64,000 nt of DNA from Pedobacter glucosidilyticus DSM 23534 (GCF_000425145.1 NZ_KE384312.1:62001-126000), one strand, 5' to 3'; shown: positions 46,305-55,716, numbered from the stretch's first letter. Translations and numbers: made by a program. The notes: generated from the letters alone by a model not told the origin.

Positions 46305-47303
46305 ATGAAGTTTTCCTTAAAAGTATTTATCATTTTATTACTTGTAACTTCAAGTAAAGCTACCGTAGCACAAGAACAAGCTTTTGAGAGCATCAAGAAT
46401 TTTATAAAGCCAGCAAAAAAAGATGGAGGCTTAAAGCTAAGTCAGTATTTTTTATGGTGCCCATCGGTTATTAAAGTTGGGAATACTTACCACATGTTTG
46501 CTTCGGCATGGCCTGCAGAAGGTGGTATGGCAAGCTGGACAGCAAAGTCTTTATGTATCAGGGCAACCTCAAAAAATCTTTTAGGCCCTTATGAATTTGC
46601 CGAAGTTGTTTTAGAAAAAAGAGAAGGTAAATGGGATAATGATAGGGTACATAATCCTAAAATAGTGAAGGTTGGGAATAAATATGTATTGTATTACATT
46701 TCTTCGGCTAACGAAACAGGTTATGCAGAGGCTGATGCTATTACAGGTCCATGGACGAGGTCTGAAAAGATGATGAGTTTTAGCAATCCGGCTCCCTTAG
46801 TAAAACCCGATGGTAGTGTATATGTATTTGGTAGATTATCTGTTAAAATTGGTGATAAACAAGTGCGTACAGCCAGAGCCGCAGAAGCAGCAAGCTATAA
46901 AGGGCCATATCAAAACTTAGCTCCTGAAAAAGAAAATCTTTTCCCTAACAATTACGAATTAGAAGACCCAACCATTTGGTGGGCAAACAATCAATACAAT
47001 GTTATCTGTACAGATTTTGCAGGTGTAGCTACTGGAAGAAATAAAGTTGGTGTTCAGTATTATTCTAAAGATGGTATCAATTATCAGTTATTAACCAAAG
47101 AACCTATCAGTACCAACGAGATTACTTACGATGATGGTAGTAAAGAAAAATTTAAAAGGGTAGAAAGACCTTTTGCTTATGTAGAAAATGGTGTAGTAAA
47201 AGCTTACTTTTTAGGTTGCATGACACCTGATGATAAAGGCGTAATTGTAGCCCATCCTGTTGATGACTATGTGCCTGGAAAATCATCGTCTAAGAAAAAA
47301 TAA
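46305..47303 (+). CDS. Secreted five-bladed propeller, GH43-like
   Basis: This is a 332-residue exported protein (signal peptide 1-22) with a five-bladed beta-propeller like GH43 or GH117. Supporting segments are FLWCPSVIKVGNTYHMFASAWP (blade 1), VHNPKIVKVGNKYVLYYIS (blade 2), SNPAPLVKPDGSVYVFG (blade 3) and YELEDPTIWWANNQYNVICTD (blade 4). Acidic residues sit at expected blade starts, but the canonical first Asp (SDPD) of GH43 is replaced by CPS, so a classical arabinofuranosidase or xylosidase is unlikely. A lysine-rich C-terminus is present. It lies 12 bp after the GH28 gene and in the same unit. Confidence 0.75.
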   Translation: MKFSLKVFIILLLVTSSKATVAQEQAFESIKNFIKPAKKDGGLKLSQYFLWCPSVIKVGNTYHMFASAWPAEGGMASWTAKSLCIRATSKNLLGPYEFAEVVLEKREGKWDNDRVHNPKIVKVGNKYVLYYISSANETGYAEADAITGPWTRSEKMMSFSNPAPLVKPDGSVYVFGRLSVKIGDKQVRTARAAEAASYKGPYQNLAPEKENLFPNNYELEDPTIWWANNQYNVICTDFAGVATGRNKVGVQYYSKDGINYQLLTKEPISTNEITYDDGSKEKFKRVERPFAYVENGVVKAYFLGCMTPDDKGVIVAHPVDDYVPGKSSSKKK

Positions 47304-47313
47304 TAGAAAGGTT

Positions 47314-48300
47314 ATGAAGATTAAAGCAGCGCTTTTTTTCTTATGCTTGAGTATAGCAAAAGCTTATACGCAAGAGCTCATTACCGAGCCAACAACTCCG
47401 GCTGTTTTACCCGGTAAAGGACTTAAACAATATGATTTCTTGTATGCCGGCGAGCAAAAGCATAGAAATATGTATATCGTTAAGAACGGTAAAATTGCTT
47501 GGTCTTACATAGATACTTTGGGCAAGGGAGAAATAAGCGATGCTGTTTTAATGTCTAACGGAAACATTGTTTTTGCACATCAACATGGTTTAGCAGTGAT
47601 AGATAAAAACAAGAATTTCTTATGGAAACTTAATTGCCCTAAAGGGACAGAGATACACACCGCACAGCCCATCGGAAAAGAACATGTCATATTTATTGAA
47701 AACTCCAATCAGCCTAAAGTAAGGGTGGTAAATATCCGTACTGGGGATTTTGTAAAGGAATTTGCTATTCCTGTAAAAGATACATCTAGAGCGCACATCC
47801 AGTTTAGACATGCCCGTTTAACTAAAAGAGGAACTTATCTAGTTGCACACATGGATTTAAGTAAAATCATAGAATATGACAGCAATGGTAAGCAACTTTT
47901 AAATCTTGATTTCCCAACACCTTGGTCTGTAGAAGAGCTCGCTAATGGTAATTTATTAGCAGTTTGTAATAAGAATTTCATCAGAGAGATAACCAGAGAA
48001 GGTAAAACGGTTTGGGAATTAAAACCCGAAGATTTAACTGGTTACAGAATTTTTGGGATGCAGATGGCCTATCGTCTGCCTAATGGAAATACTTTAATTA
48101 ACAATTGGTTTAACCAATGGAAGAAGTATAAAATAGAGCCTCAAAATTTACCTGCTCAATTTCTAGAAGTTACACCAGATAAGAAAGTGGTTTGGGCTTT
48201 AAAAGAATGGCTTTCACCTGTGAATTTAGGTCCATCAACCATTATTCAATTTTTAAACGATGATAAAGCTGAGGATGTTAGGTTCGGTAATATTAAATAA
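47314..48300 (+). CDS. Secreted PQQ-like beta-propeller protein of unknown role
   Basis: This is a 328-residue exported protein. The start at ATG 47314 (MKIKAALFFLCLSIAKAYTQ) gives a clean signal peptide and lies 10 bp after the previous stop; an earlier in-frame ATG at 47260 is inside the previous gene. Repeating blades of the form NGKIAWSYIDTLGKGEISDAV, LMSNGNIVFAHQHG, ANGNLLAVCNKN and PNGNTLINNW suggest a seven- or eight-bladed propeller like PQQ-repeat or arylsulfotransferase-type domains. No catalytic residues can be named. It may bind sugar or serve as a scaffold. Confidence 0.68.
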   Translation: MKIKAALFFLCLSIAKAYTQELITEPTTPAVLPGKGLKQYDFLYAGEQKHRNMYIVKNGKIAWSYIDTLGKGEISDAVLMSNGNIVFAHQHGLAVIDKNKNFLWKLNCPKGTEIHTAQPIGKEHVIFIENSNQPKVRVVNIRTGDFVKEFAIPVKDTSRAHIQFRHARLTKRGTYLVAHMDLSKIIEYDSNGKQLLNLDFPTPWSVEELANGNLLAVCNKNFIREITREGKTVWELKPEDLTGYRIFGMQMAYRLPNGNTLINNWFNQWKKYKIEPQNLPAQFLEVTPDKKVVWALKEWLSPVNLGPSTIIQFLNDDKAEDVRFGNIK

Positions 48301-48304
48301 GCAA

Positions 48305-48946
48305 ATGATGAGAATTTTAAGCCTTATGGTCATTTTTATTTGTTTTGGTTTTCTATCTCAGGCAACAGCCCAAATAGGGAAAAATTGGCTGCCTTATTAT
48401 CCAGAAACCAAATTACAACAAGAAAATAGTACTCAACATTCAAGTTATACCAATGAAAATGGGGTAGAAAGTTTTAAGCTGTGGCTAAATCCAGCCACAG
48501 ATGCAAACGGGAAAGCAGTTAGGCAACGTTGTGAGATTAGGGTGATGGATGATTATACCGCCGGACAAACACAATTTGAAGGCGAATTTTTTATAACTAA
48601 AGCCGGCGGACCAGAGCGTAACGATGATGTTTGTATCATGCAGGTTTGGTTAAGTCATATCGTTTCTGTGAGTGATTTAGATAATGGCTCTGTACACTAC
48701 AAAGGCAAACAAGTAATCCATAACTTAAAGAATAAATGGGTAAAGCTAAATGTTATCCATAACACCAATACCAAAACAGTTGATGTTTACTTTGATGGTA
48801 AATTAACTTACACCGCTGAGGCTAAAGACTCTAACCCTTATTATCATAAATACGGTTTGTATAACGAGGCTGATGCCAACCCTGAAATCAAGTGGAGAAA
48901 TATTAAATATTTCAAGACAGAAGACACTGTGATAAACTCCAAATAA
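48305..48946 (+). CDS. Secreted jelly-roll protein, paralog of the one from 24752
   Basis: This is a 213-residue exported protein. ATG 48305 is preferred because the signal peptide MMRILSLMVIFICFGFLSQ begins there; an upstream in-frame ATG at 48260 lies inside the previous gene. It shares the QIGKNW start, RCEIRV (75-80), QFEG (90-93), IMQVW (111-115), YHKYGLYN (180-187) and KWRNI (197-201) with its paralog, in the pattern of PL7/PL20-type lyases. The His that normally follows the Gln of the second motif is absent (QVW), although His118 is close by. Lyase or binding protein are both possible. Confidence 0.68.
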   Translation: MMRILSLMVIFICFGFLSQATAQIGKNWLPYYPETKLQQENSTQHSSYTNENGVESFKLWLNPATDANGKAVRQRCEIRVMDDYTAGQTQFEGEFFITKAGGPERNDDVCIMQVWLSHIVSVSDLDNGSVHYKGKQVIHNLKNKWVKLNVIHNTNTKTVDVYFDGKLTYTAEAKDSNPYYHKYGLYNEADANPEIKWRNIKYFKTEDTVINSK

Positions 48947-48967
48947 ATTCATCAAAAGGAAAATTTA

Positions 48968-50596
48968 ATGAAACGACGTAATTTTTTAAGAAACAGTTTA
49001 GGCTTAACCGCTGGCGCATTATTATCAACTAAAATAGCCAAAGGTTTAAGCTTTTTAGCGCAAGAAGAACAGCCTTTTTATGCTTCATTAAGTGGTAAGT
49101 TTTCAAGATATTCTCACCGTTTACCAAAAACCGATCAAAACTATAAAAGGTCAAAAAATTATATAGAAGACGATCCTATTCCAGAATATTCTTGGGCATC
49201 TGATGAAGCTTATGAAGCATTTCAGGATATGAAATATGGAGTTAGAATACACTGGGGTTTATATTCTATCTTAGAAATGGGTGGCGAGTCGTGGCCGTTT
49301 TTAGGTAACAGAGAGCCTGCTTTTGATTTCCAAAAGAGACAAGAATATCAGGAACTCTACAAAACATGGAACCCTAAAGGTTTTGATGCTAACGAGTGGA
49401 TGGAGTTTTTCAAAGAAAGCGGTATGAAAATGTTCGCTTTTACCACCAAACATCACGAAGGTTTTTCTATGTACGATACTAAAACCAGAGTTAAACGTCG
49501 TCCTAATTGGACTGCCCCAGGTGGCCCTAAAATAGAAGAGTGTGATACTACTTACAGTATCATGGACACACCTTTTAAAAGAGATGTTGTAAAAGAACTG
49601 TGTGATGCTGCCCGTAAACATGATATCAAAATAGATTTATACTATTCACATTCTGATTGGTACGATGCAGATTTTAGACCTTATGGTTATCATCCACTAC
49701 AAATCCCAGCTAGCGAAGAGTGGTGCAAAGCCAAGGCAGATGACGAAGAATTTACCGAATTTGAAAGATCTAAGCAAAGGCAAAAAGCATTTTTAACCAT
49801 TGTACCTAACCCTACTCCGGAAGAAGAAGCCGCTATGATTGCCAGACACCGGGCTCAATTAACAGAGCTGCTTTCCAATTATGGTAAAGTAGACATGGTT
49901 TGTCTGGATATTTGGCTTGGTCCAAGAGTGTGGCCTCAACTCAGACAAACCCTGTTAGAGCTTAGAAAAATACAACCTAATGTGATGTTTAGAGCCCGCG
50001 GTATAGGTAATTATGGGGATTATTACACGCCAGAAGGTTTTGTGCCAGGCAATAAAGAAAATTCAGATTCGCCATGGTTTGTTATTTATCCTTTAGCAGG
50101 TTCTTTCTCCTATGATCCATCATCAAAGAAATATAAAGGTGCCAAATGGGTGGTGAAAAATCTTATAGATTCTGCTTCTAAAGGTGGAAACTTTATGGTA
50201 GGTATTGGGCCTGATGGAAATGGGAAATTCTCACCAACGGCTATCAAACAACTGAAAGAAGTAGGTGCATGGTTAAAGAAAAACGGCGATGGAATTTATG
50301 CTACCAGAGCCAGAGATGGCGAGCACTGGAAAGAAGGAGACAACATCAGGTTTACCCGTTCTAAAGACCAAAAAACCATTTATGTACATTGTTTAGATTG
50401 GCCTGGTGATCAACTGGTTTTAAAAACCGTACAGCCTAAGGCGGGGTCAAAAATTACTTGTTTAGGTAACCAAAAAGCGGTCGACTGGAATTATAATACT
50501 TCAACCAAGGAATTAACCCTTCAGACATCAGCAAAAGTAAGAGCAGGTATTCCTAAAAAAGAGCAAATAGCTTACAGTTTTGCTGTACAAGTTTAA
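48968..50596 (+). CDS. GH29-type alpha-L-fucosidase with Tat-like signal
   Basis: This 542-residue protein begins MKRRNFLRNSLGLTAGALLS, a twin-arginine signal, unlike its Sec-exported neighbours. The GH29 barrel shows YGVRIHWGLYS (90-100), TKHHEGFSMYD (160-170) and the probable nucleophile Asp314 in MVCLDIWLGP, where most GH29 enzymes have WFDG. A C-terminal sandwich (about 445-542) follows. It is a close paralog of the next gene, suggesting tandem duplication. The altered nucleophile context suggests a subfamily with its own substrate, perhaps a branched or acetylated fucoside; this is inferred. Confidence 0.88.
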   Translation: MKRRNFLRNSLGLTAGALLSTKIAKGLSFLAQEEQPFYASLSGKFSRYSHRLPKTDQNYKRSKNYIEDDPIPEYSWASDEAYEAFQDMKYGVRIHWGLYSILEMGGESWPFLGNREPAFDFQKRQEYQELYKTWNPKGFDANEWMEFFKESGMKMFAFTTKHHEGFSMYDTKTRVKRRPNWTAPGGPKIEECDTTYSIMDTPFKRDVVKELCDAARKHDIKIDLYYSHSDWYDADFRPYGYHPLQIPASEEWCKAKADDEEFTEFERSKQRQKAFLTIVPNPTPEEEAAMIARHRAQLTELLSNYGKVDMVCLDIWLGPRVWPQLRQTLLELRKIQPNVMFRARGIGNYGDYYTPEGFVPGNKENSDSPWFVIYPLAGSFSYDPSSKKYKGAKWVVKNLIDSASKGGNFMVGIGPDGNGKFSPTAIKQLKEVGAWLKKNGDGIYATRARDGEHWKEGDNIRFTRSKDQKTIYVHCLDWPGDQLVLKTVQPKAGSKITCLGNQKAVDWNYNTSTKELTLQTSAKVRAGIPKKEQIAYSFAVQV

Positions 50597-50599
50597 TTT

Positions 50600-52156
50600 A
50601 TGATGATGAGAAATAGCGTTATAAAAATATTTGTCGTAGCATTTACGCTTCCTTTTGTTATTCAGGCACAAACCAGAAGTGTTGAAGAAAATGCTAAACA
50701 TTATTTGCCTAAGACAGATAGGCAATATAATTATACCAGTGGTTATATAGAAGAAAACCCAGTCGAAGAATATACTTGGGCGTCAAAAGAAGCTTATGAG
50801 GCTTTTAATGACATGAAATTTGGCGTACGTATCCATTGGGGTTTATATTCTGTTATCAAACAAGAGAAAGAATCTTGGCCATTATTAAAACTTCCTAACG
50901 AGCAAAAGCAAGCTTATTTCGATATGTATAAAACTTGGAATCCTACAGGTTTTAATGCAGATAACTGGATGGAATTATTTAAAGAAAGCGGCATGAAAAT
51001 GTTTGCTTTCACTACCAAACATCACGAAGGTTTTTCTTTGTTTGATACCAAAACCAGAGTTAAAAAGAGGGTAAATTATACCGCTCCGGGTGGTCCGGTT
51101 ATAGAAGATTGCGATGTTGCTTATAGCATAATGGAAGGTCCTTTTAAACGAGATATTGTTAAAGAACTAACCGATGCTGCCCGTAAAAGAGATATCAAAA
51201 TAGATTTATATTACTCTAATCCAGATTGGTACGATGCTGATTTTCGTCCCTACGTTTGGCATCCTTTGCAAACGCCATCTTCTGCAACCTTAGCGGTAAG
51301 AGGTAAAGATTATAAACCAGAAGGAGCTATAGAATCTCATTATGGTAAAAATGGGCCTATCATGGCACCAGACCCTACACCAAAAGAAGTTGAGAGAGCC
51401 ATGTTGCGCCACCGCGAGCAGTTGAAAGAGCTATTAACCAATTACGGCAAAATAGATATGATTTGCTTGGATATGTGGTTTGGTCCGGCGGTATGGCATT
51501 ACCTCAGAGAAACCATGATAGAACTGCGTAAAATCCAGCCCGATGTGATGTTTAGAGCCCGTGGTATAGGTAATTACGGAGATTATTATACACCAGAAGG
51601 TTTTGTGCCTGGTGCAAAAGAAAATACACAAGTGCCTTGGTTTGTGATATATCCTTTGGGTCGTACTTTTTCTTATGAAGCTGAGGCTGATAAGCATAAA
51701 GGAGCCAAATGGGTAGTGCAAAATATTGTAGACTGTGCTGCAAAGGGTGGTAATTTTATGGTTGGGGTTGGCCCCGATGGTGATGGTAAATTTCATCCAA
51801 CAGCAGAAGCACAATTAAAGCAAACAGGTAAATGGCTAAAAACAAACGGAGAAGCTATTTACGGAACCAGAGCCCGTGAAGGCGAGCACTGGAAAGAAGG
51901 TGATAGTATCAGATTTACCCGTTCTAAAGATAGTAAAACGCTATATGCTCATAGTTTTAAGTGGCCTAATAAAGTCTTTAATCTAAAAACTGTACAGCCA
52001 GTAAAAGGCTCTAAAATCTATTTAATTGGGTCTAATCAACCTTTAAAATGGAAATATTCTACTAAGAAAGGTCTAGCTATTCAAGTTCCTGATGAGTTAA
52101 AAAATGCTATTCCTACAGAAGAGCAATTGGTTTATACATTTAAAATAGCACAGTAG
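50600..52156 (+). CDS. GH29-type alpha-L-fucosidase, tandem paralog
   Basis: This is a 518-residue paralog of the preceding protein, with a Sec-type signal peptide (about 1-24, ending IQAQ) rather than a twin-arginine signal. Matching motifs are FGVRIHWGLYS (74-84), TKHHEGFSLFD (139-149) and Asp291 in MICLDMWFGP. The two proteins diverge most around residues 225-265, near the substrate cleft, where this copy has a shorter insertion. The gene begins 3 bp after the previous stop and ends 4 bp before the mutarotase gene, placing fucose release and fucose handling in one operon. Confidence 0.88.
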   Translation: MMMRNSVIKIFVVAFTLPFVIQAQTRSVEENAKHYLPKTDRQYNYTSGYIEENPVEEYTWASKEAYEAFNDMKFGVRIHWGLYSVIKQEKESWPLLKLPNEQKQAYFDMYKTWNPTGFNADNWMELFKESGMKMFAFTTKHHEGFSLFDTKTRVKKRVNYTAPGGPVIEDCDVAYSIMEGPFKRDIVKELTDAARKRDIKIDLYYSNPDWYDADFRPYVWHPLQTPSSATLAVRGKDYKPEGAIESHYGKNGPIMAPDPTPKEVERAMLRHREQLKELLTNYGKIDMICLDMWFGPAVWHYLRETMIELRKIQPDVMFRARGIGNYGDYYTPEGFVPGAKENTQVPWFVIYPLGRTFSYEAEADKHKGAKWVVQNIVDCAAKGGNFMVGVGPDGDGKFHPTAEAQLKQTGKWLKTNGEAIYGTRAREGEHWKEGDSIRFTRSKDSKTLYAHSFKWPNKVFNLKTVQPVKGSKIYLIGSNQPLKWKYSTKKGLAIQVPDELKNAIPTEEQLVYTFKIAQ

Positions 52157-52160
52157 AAGT

Positions 52161-52502
52161 ATGAAAAGATATTGTTTAGCGCTAGACTTAGTAGATGATG
52201 AGAAGCTTATGGCAGAGTATGAACATTGGCATAAAGCAGAAAACGGTTGGCCCGAGATCAAAAAAAGCATCTTGGATGCACACATAATCGCCATAGAGAT
52301 TTACAGAACAGGCAATAGGCTCTTCATGATTATGGAAACCAAAGATGATTTTAGTTTTGATGCAAAGGCTAAAGCCGATGCAGAAAATCCTAAAGTACAA
52401 GAATGGGAAAAATTGATGTGGAAATTTCAACAACCACTAGCTTGGGCAAAAGAAGGCGAGAAGTGGGTACTCATGAATAAAATATTTGAATTAAAAGCTT
52501 AA
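52161..52502 (+). CDS. Sugar mutarotase, DUF718/RhaM family (probably acting on L-fucose)
   Basis: This 113-residue cytoplasmic protein has the ferredoxin-like fold of L-rhamnose mutarotase, interconverting anomers of a 6-deoxy-hexose. Tyr20 and His24 (AEYEHWH) match the Tyr18/His22 pair of E. coli RhaM. The family name refers to rhamnose, but no rhamnose genes are present; the flanking GH29 and SDR genes make L-fucose the likely ligand here. That substrate is inferred from context. Spacing is 4 bp after the GH29 gene and 16 bp before the SDR gene. Confidence 0.87.
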   Translation: MKRYCLALDLVDDEKLMAEYEHWHKAENGWPEIKKSILDAHIIAIEIYRTGNRLFMIMETKDDFSFDAKAKADAENPKVQEWEKLMWKFQQPLAWAKEGEKWVLMNKIFELKA

Positions 52503-52518
52503 TTATAAAACATATACA

Positions 52519-53262
52519 ATGGAATTAACAAATAAAGTAGCCCTTATTACGGGTGGTACACAAGGTATTGGCGCAGAAACTGCATTGAAACTTGCTCGTG
52601 AAGGGGCGCATATCAGTTTAGTAGCCAGAAATACCGATGATCAATCTTTAATAGATGAAATTAAAAGTTTAGGCAGAAACTGTGTATTGCTCAAAGGCGA
52701 TATGAGTAAGCCCGAAGATTGCGAACGCGTAATAGCAGAAACCATTGCAGCTTTAGGCGATATAGATGTTTTGGTACATTCTGCTGGTGGCGCAGCCCCA
52801 GGTAGTTTACTAAATGGTGCTAAAGATGTATGGTACAGCGCTTTTGATATTCATATACATGCCGTTTTTCATTTATGTATGGCAGCAGTGCCTTCTATGA
52901 AAAGAAAAGGTTCTGGTGGTATCATTCTCATTTCCTCAGCAGCAGGTTTAAGAGGTGTTAAAGGAGCTTTGGCTTATGCCGTGGTTAAAGGTGCTTTACC
53001 GCAGTTTACAAGAGCTTTAGCTTACGAACTATCCGAGTTTGATATTAAAGTTAACTGTGTTTCGCCAGGTGTTATTCGTACGCGTTTCCAAGATTTCTTA
53101 AAACCAGAACAAGTAAAAAATAATATAGAAAACCGTATCCCATTAAAAAGAGAAGGTAAACCAGAAGATGTAGCAGATGCTGTGGCTATGTTACTTAAAA
53201 ACGATTTTATAACTGGTGAAAATGTGGTTATAGATGGTGGTATGAGCATGCGTATTTGCTAA
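52519..53262 (+). CDS. Short-chain dehydrogenase, candidate galactose or L-fucose 1-dehydrogenase
   Basis: This is a 247-residue cytoplasmic SDR. The Rossmann nucleotide motif is TGGTQGIG (11-18), the catalytic Ser is in ILISSAAG (139/140) and the Tyr-Lys pair is Y153/K157 (YAVVK). Its C-terminus GENVVIDGGMSM is typical of the FabG-like group. Alone it could be a 3-oxoacyl reductase, but it lies between a 6-deoxysugar mutarotase and a GH95, a few genes before dgoA, dgoD and dgoK. I therefore infer oxidation of L-fucose or D-galactose to the lactone. Confidence 0.8.
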   Translation: MELTNKVALITGGTQGIGAETALKLAREGAHISLVARNTDDQSLIDEIKSLGRNCVLLKGDMSKPEDCERVIAETIAALGDIDVLVHSAGGAAPGSLLNGAKDVWYSAFDIHIHAVFHLCMAAVPSMKRKGSGGIILISSAAGLRGVKGALAYAVVKGALPQFTRALAYELSEFDIKVNCVSPGVIRTRFQDFLKPEQVKNNIENRIPLKREGKPEDVADAVAMLLKNDFITGENVVIDGGMSMRIC

Positions 53263-53280
53263 ATCTAAAAAGGCTTTCTG

Positions 53281-55707
53281 ATGAAAAAATACTTTCTTTT
53301 TATTCTTCTTTACAGTTGTTCCATATCCCTTATAGCGCAAAACGCCAAGCAAGTAAACAGCCCTGAGATGAGCTGGTGGTATAATCAGCCAGCAAAAAAG
53401 TATTGGGAAGGTTTACCTATAGCAACAGGCAGATTTGCGGCTATGATTGGTGGCAGTATCAACCAAGAAGTTATTCCTTTTAACGATGAAACTTTATGGT
53501 CTGGTGGGCCTTACAATCCTAATAATCCACAAGGGCCACAAGTATTGGAAGACATCAGAAAGAAAATCCTCATTGAAAAAGATTATACTGCGGCAAGTAA
53601 GGCTTCATCTAGGTTAGGTAGCATCCCGTTAAGGGTACAACACTACCAACCTATGGGTATTCTTCATTTGGGTTTTAATCATGATGAAGCAAAAGCACAA
53701 AACTATCAGCGTAAGCTAAGTATGGATAGCGCTACAGTTACCATTACCTACCAGCTAAACGGTATAAACTACAAAAGAGAAATTTTTGCCAGTTACCCAG
53801 ACCAAGTGGTGGTGATGCGTATTACTGCGAGTAAACCTCAAAGCATCAACCTAAAGGCTTCTTTAAGTAGTTTACAATCATCGGCAGTAACTCAGTTGTT
53901 AAACGGCGATATCGTGATGAACGGTACAACCACAGAGCTTAACCGAGAAGAGTATGCTAAAAAGATTTTACCCGCCGCTATCAAATGGCAATCGCGTTTA
54001 AAAGTAAATGCAGAAGGTGGTAAAACTAATTTTATAAAAAAGGAAGGACAAACGGGCGATGAAATTCATATCACCAATGCCAATACAGTGGTTTTAATAC
54101 TTGCTGGGGCTACCAATTGGGTAAATTATAATGATGTTAGCGCTAACGAGAAACAAAGATGTAATGATTACATCGCTAAAGCAGCGAAATTTAAGTATAC
54201 GGAGCTTAAAAATCGTCATCTGAAAGATTATATGCCGCTTTTTGCAAGTTGTAAAATTGATTTAGGCGGACATGAAAAAGCTAAGATGAATACTACTGAT
54301 AGGATTTTAGCTTTACGTAAAGGGGCTCATGATCCCTTATATATTTCGCAGTATTTCCAATATGGTAGATACCTGATGTTGGCCGGAGCTAGAGAAAATA
54401 CCTTAGCTTTTAATAATCATAATATTTGGTTAGACAACATGGAGGGGCGTTGGCAAGGGCGTTGGACATTAAACATCAATATACAAGAATGTTATTGGCC
54501 TGTAGAAAGTACAAACTTGGCTGGTTTAAACGAGTCTTTATTAACCTTTACAGAGATGTTAGCGCAAGCCGGAGCCAGAACAGCCAAAGAATTATATGGA
54601 TGTAGAGGCTGGGTTGCACATCATGGTACAGATATTTGGTTTAATACGGCACCAACAGATCCAAATCCAAAAGCATCTGTTTGGCCAATGGGCGGTGCTT
54701 GGATTATGCAACAATTATTCGATCATTACAACTACGAGCCTGATGCTGCTTATCTTAAAAGAATATATCCTTTAATGAAAGGTTCGGCAGAGTTCATTTT
54801 AGATTTTCTGGTTAAAGATCCAGAAACTGGTTATTTGGTTACTTGCCCGTCTACCTCGCCAGAGAATAATTTCTTTACCGCTAAAGGAGAAGAAGCTTCT
54901 GTTTCTGCAGGTTCTTCTATGGATAATCAAATCATAAGAAACCTGTTTAGAAATTGTATAACAGCTATAAAAGTTTTAGGTGAAGATGCTGCTTTTGCTA
55001 AAAAATTAGAAGATACCATGAAACAATTGCCACCACATCAAATTGGGCAATTTGGTCAGTTGCAAGAGTGGCTACATGATTTTAAAGAAATGCAAGTAGG
55101 TCACAGGCATATTTCGCATCTTTTTGCTTCATATCCTGATGATGATATCACCCTAAGGAAAACACCAGAACTGGCTAAAGCTGTAAAAGTTGTTTTAGAT
55201 AGAAGAGGTAATATCAACAAGGGATGGTCTGGTGCTTGGAAAATTAATCAACAAGCCCGTTTTGAACAGCCTGAAGAAGCATATCAGATTTTAAAATCTA
55301 TGCTTACCGATATCAGCATCCACCCACGAGCAGAGGATAGTGATATCACACCTTCTTTTGAAGGAAACCAAGGTATACAAGGTATTACTGCTGGTGTAGT
55401 AGAAATGCTGATGCAAAGTCACTCTAACGAATTATACTTGCTGCCAGCTGTGCCAAAAGATTTAAAAGATGGCAATATCAAGGGCTTAAGAGCCAGAGGA
55501 GGCTATGGTGTTAATATCAGTTGGACAAACCGCGAATTAAAAGAGGCCACAATTACCTCAAAATTTACTCAAACCTGCAATTTAAGAAGCAAAACACCAG
55601 TGAAAATCCTGCTGAATAAACAGGTAATTAAGCTTACAAAAACAGCGGAAAATTTATATACTTTTAACGTAGAAGCAGGTAAGACTTATACCGTTTTACC
55701 CAACTAA
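53281..55707 (+). CDS. Divergent GH95 protein lacking the usual catalytic Asp, copy 3
   Basis: This 808-residue exported protein (signal peptide 1-20) of the GH95 fold keeps the Asn pair (NIN, Asn398/Asn400) and Glu528 in CPSTSPEN. It departs from family consensus elsewhere. The [11 protein letters not shown] block, which holds the Asp that activates the base, is replaced by PSFEGNQGIQG (691-701), placing Gln where Asp is expected. The PANLQGIWN segment becomes AFNNHNIWLDN. It may use a nearby Glu694, act on another sugar, or be inactive. It is encoded between the SDR and the transporter gene. Confidence 0.88.
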   Translation: MKKYFLFILLYSCSISLIAQNAKQVNSPEMSWWYNQPAKKYWEGLPIATGRFAAMIGGSINQEVIPFNDETLWSGGPYNPNNPQGPQVLEDIRKKILIEKDYTAASKASSRLGSIPLRVQHYQPMGILHLGFNHDEAKAQNYQRKLSMDSATVTITYQLNGINYKREIFASYPDQVVVMRITASKPQSINLKASLSSLQSSAVTQLLNGDIVMNGTTTELNREEYAKKILPAAIKWQSRLKVNAEGGKTNFIKKEGQTGDEIHITNANTVVLILAGATNWVNYNDVSANEKQRCNDYIAKAAKFKYTELKNRHLKDYMPLFASCKIDLGGHEKAKMNTTDRILALRKGAHDPLYISQYFQYGRYLMLAGARENTLAFNNHNIWLDNMEGRWQGRWTLNINIQECYWPVESTNLAGLNESLLTFTEMLAQAGARTAKELYGCRGWVAHHGTDIWFNTAPTDPNPKASVWPMGGAWIMQQLFDHYNYEPDAAYLKRIYPLMKGSAEFILDFLVKDPETGYLVTCPSTSPENNFFTAKGEEASVSAGSSMDNQIIRNLFRNCITAIKVLGEDAAFAKKLEDTMKQLPPHQIGQFGQLQEWLHDFKEMQVGHRHISHLFASYPDDDITLRKTPELAKAVKVVLDRRGNINKGWSGAWKINQQARFEQPEEAYQILKSMLTDISIHPRAEDSDITPSFEGNQGIQGITAGVVEMLMQSHSNELYLLPAVPKDLKDGNIKGLRARGGYGVNISWTNRELKEATITSKFTQTCNLRSKTPVKILLNKQVIKLTKTAENLYTFNVEAGKTYTVLPN

Positions 55708-55716
55708 CCTAAACTA

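Noticed and set aside
52161-52502. Rhamnose utilisation function for the DUF718 mutarotase
   Set aside because: No rhamnose isomerase, kinase or aldolase genes are present; neighbours point to fucose or galactose.
53281-55707. Pseudogene status for the third GH95
   Set aside because: The frame is intact over 808 codons with a signal peptide and proper spacing to neighbours; only catalytic-site residues differ.
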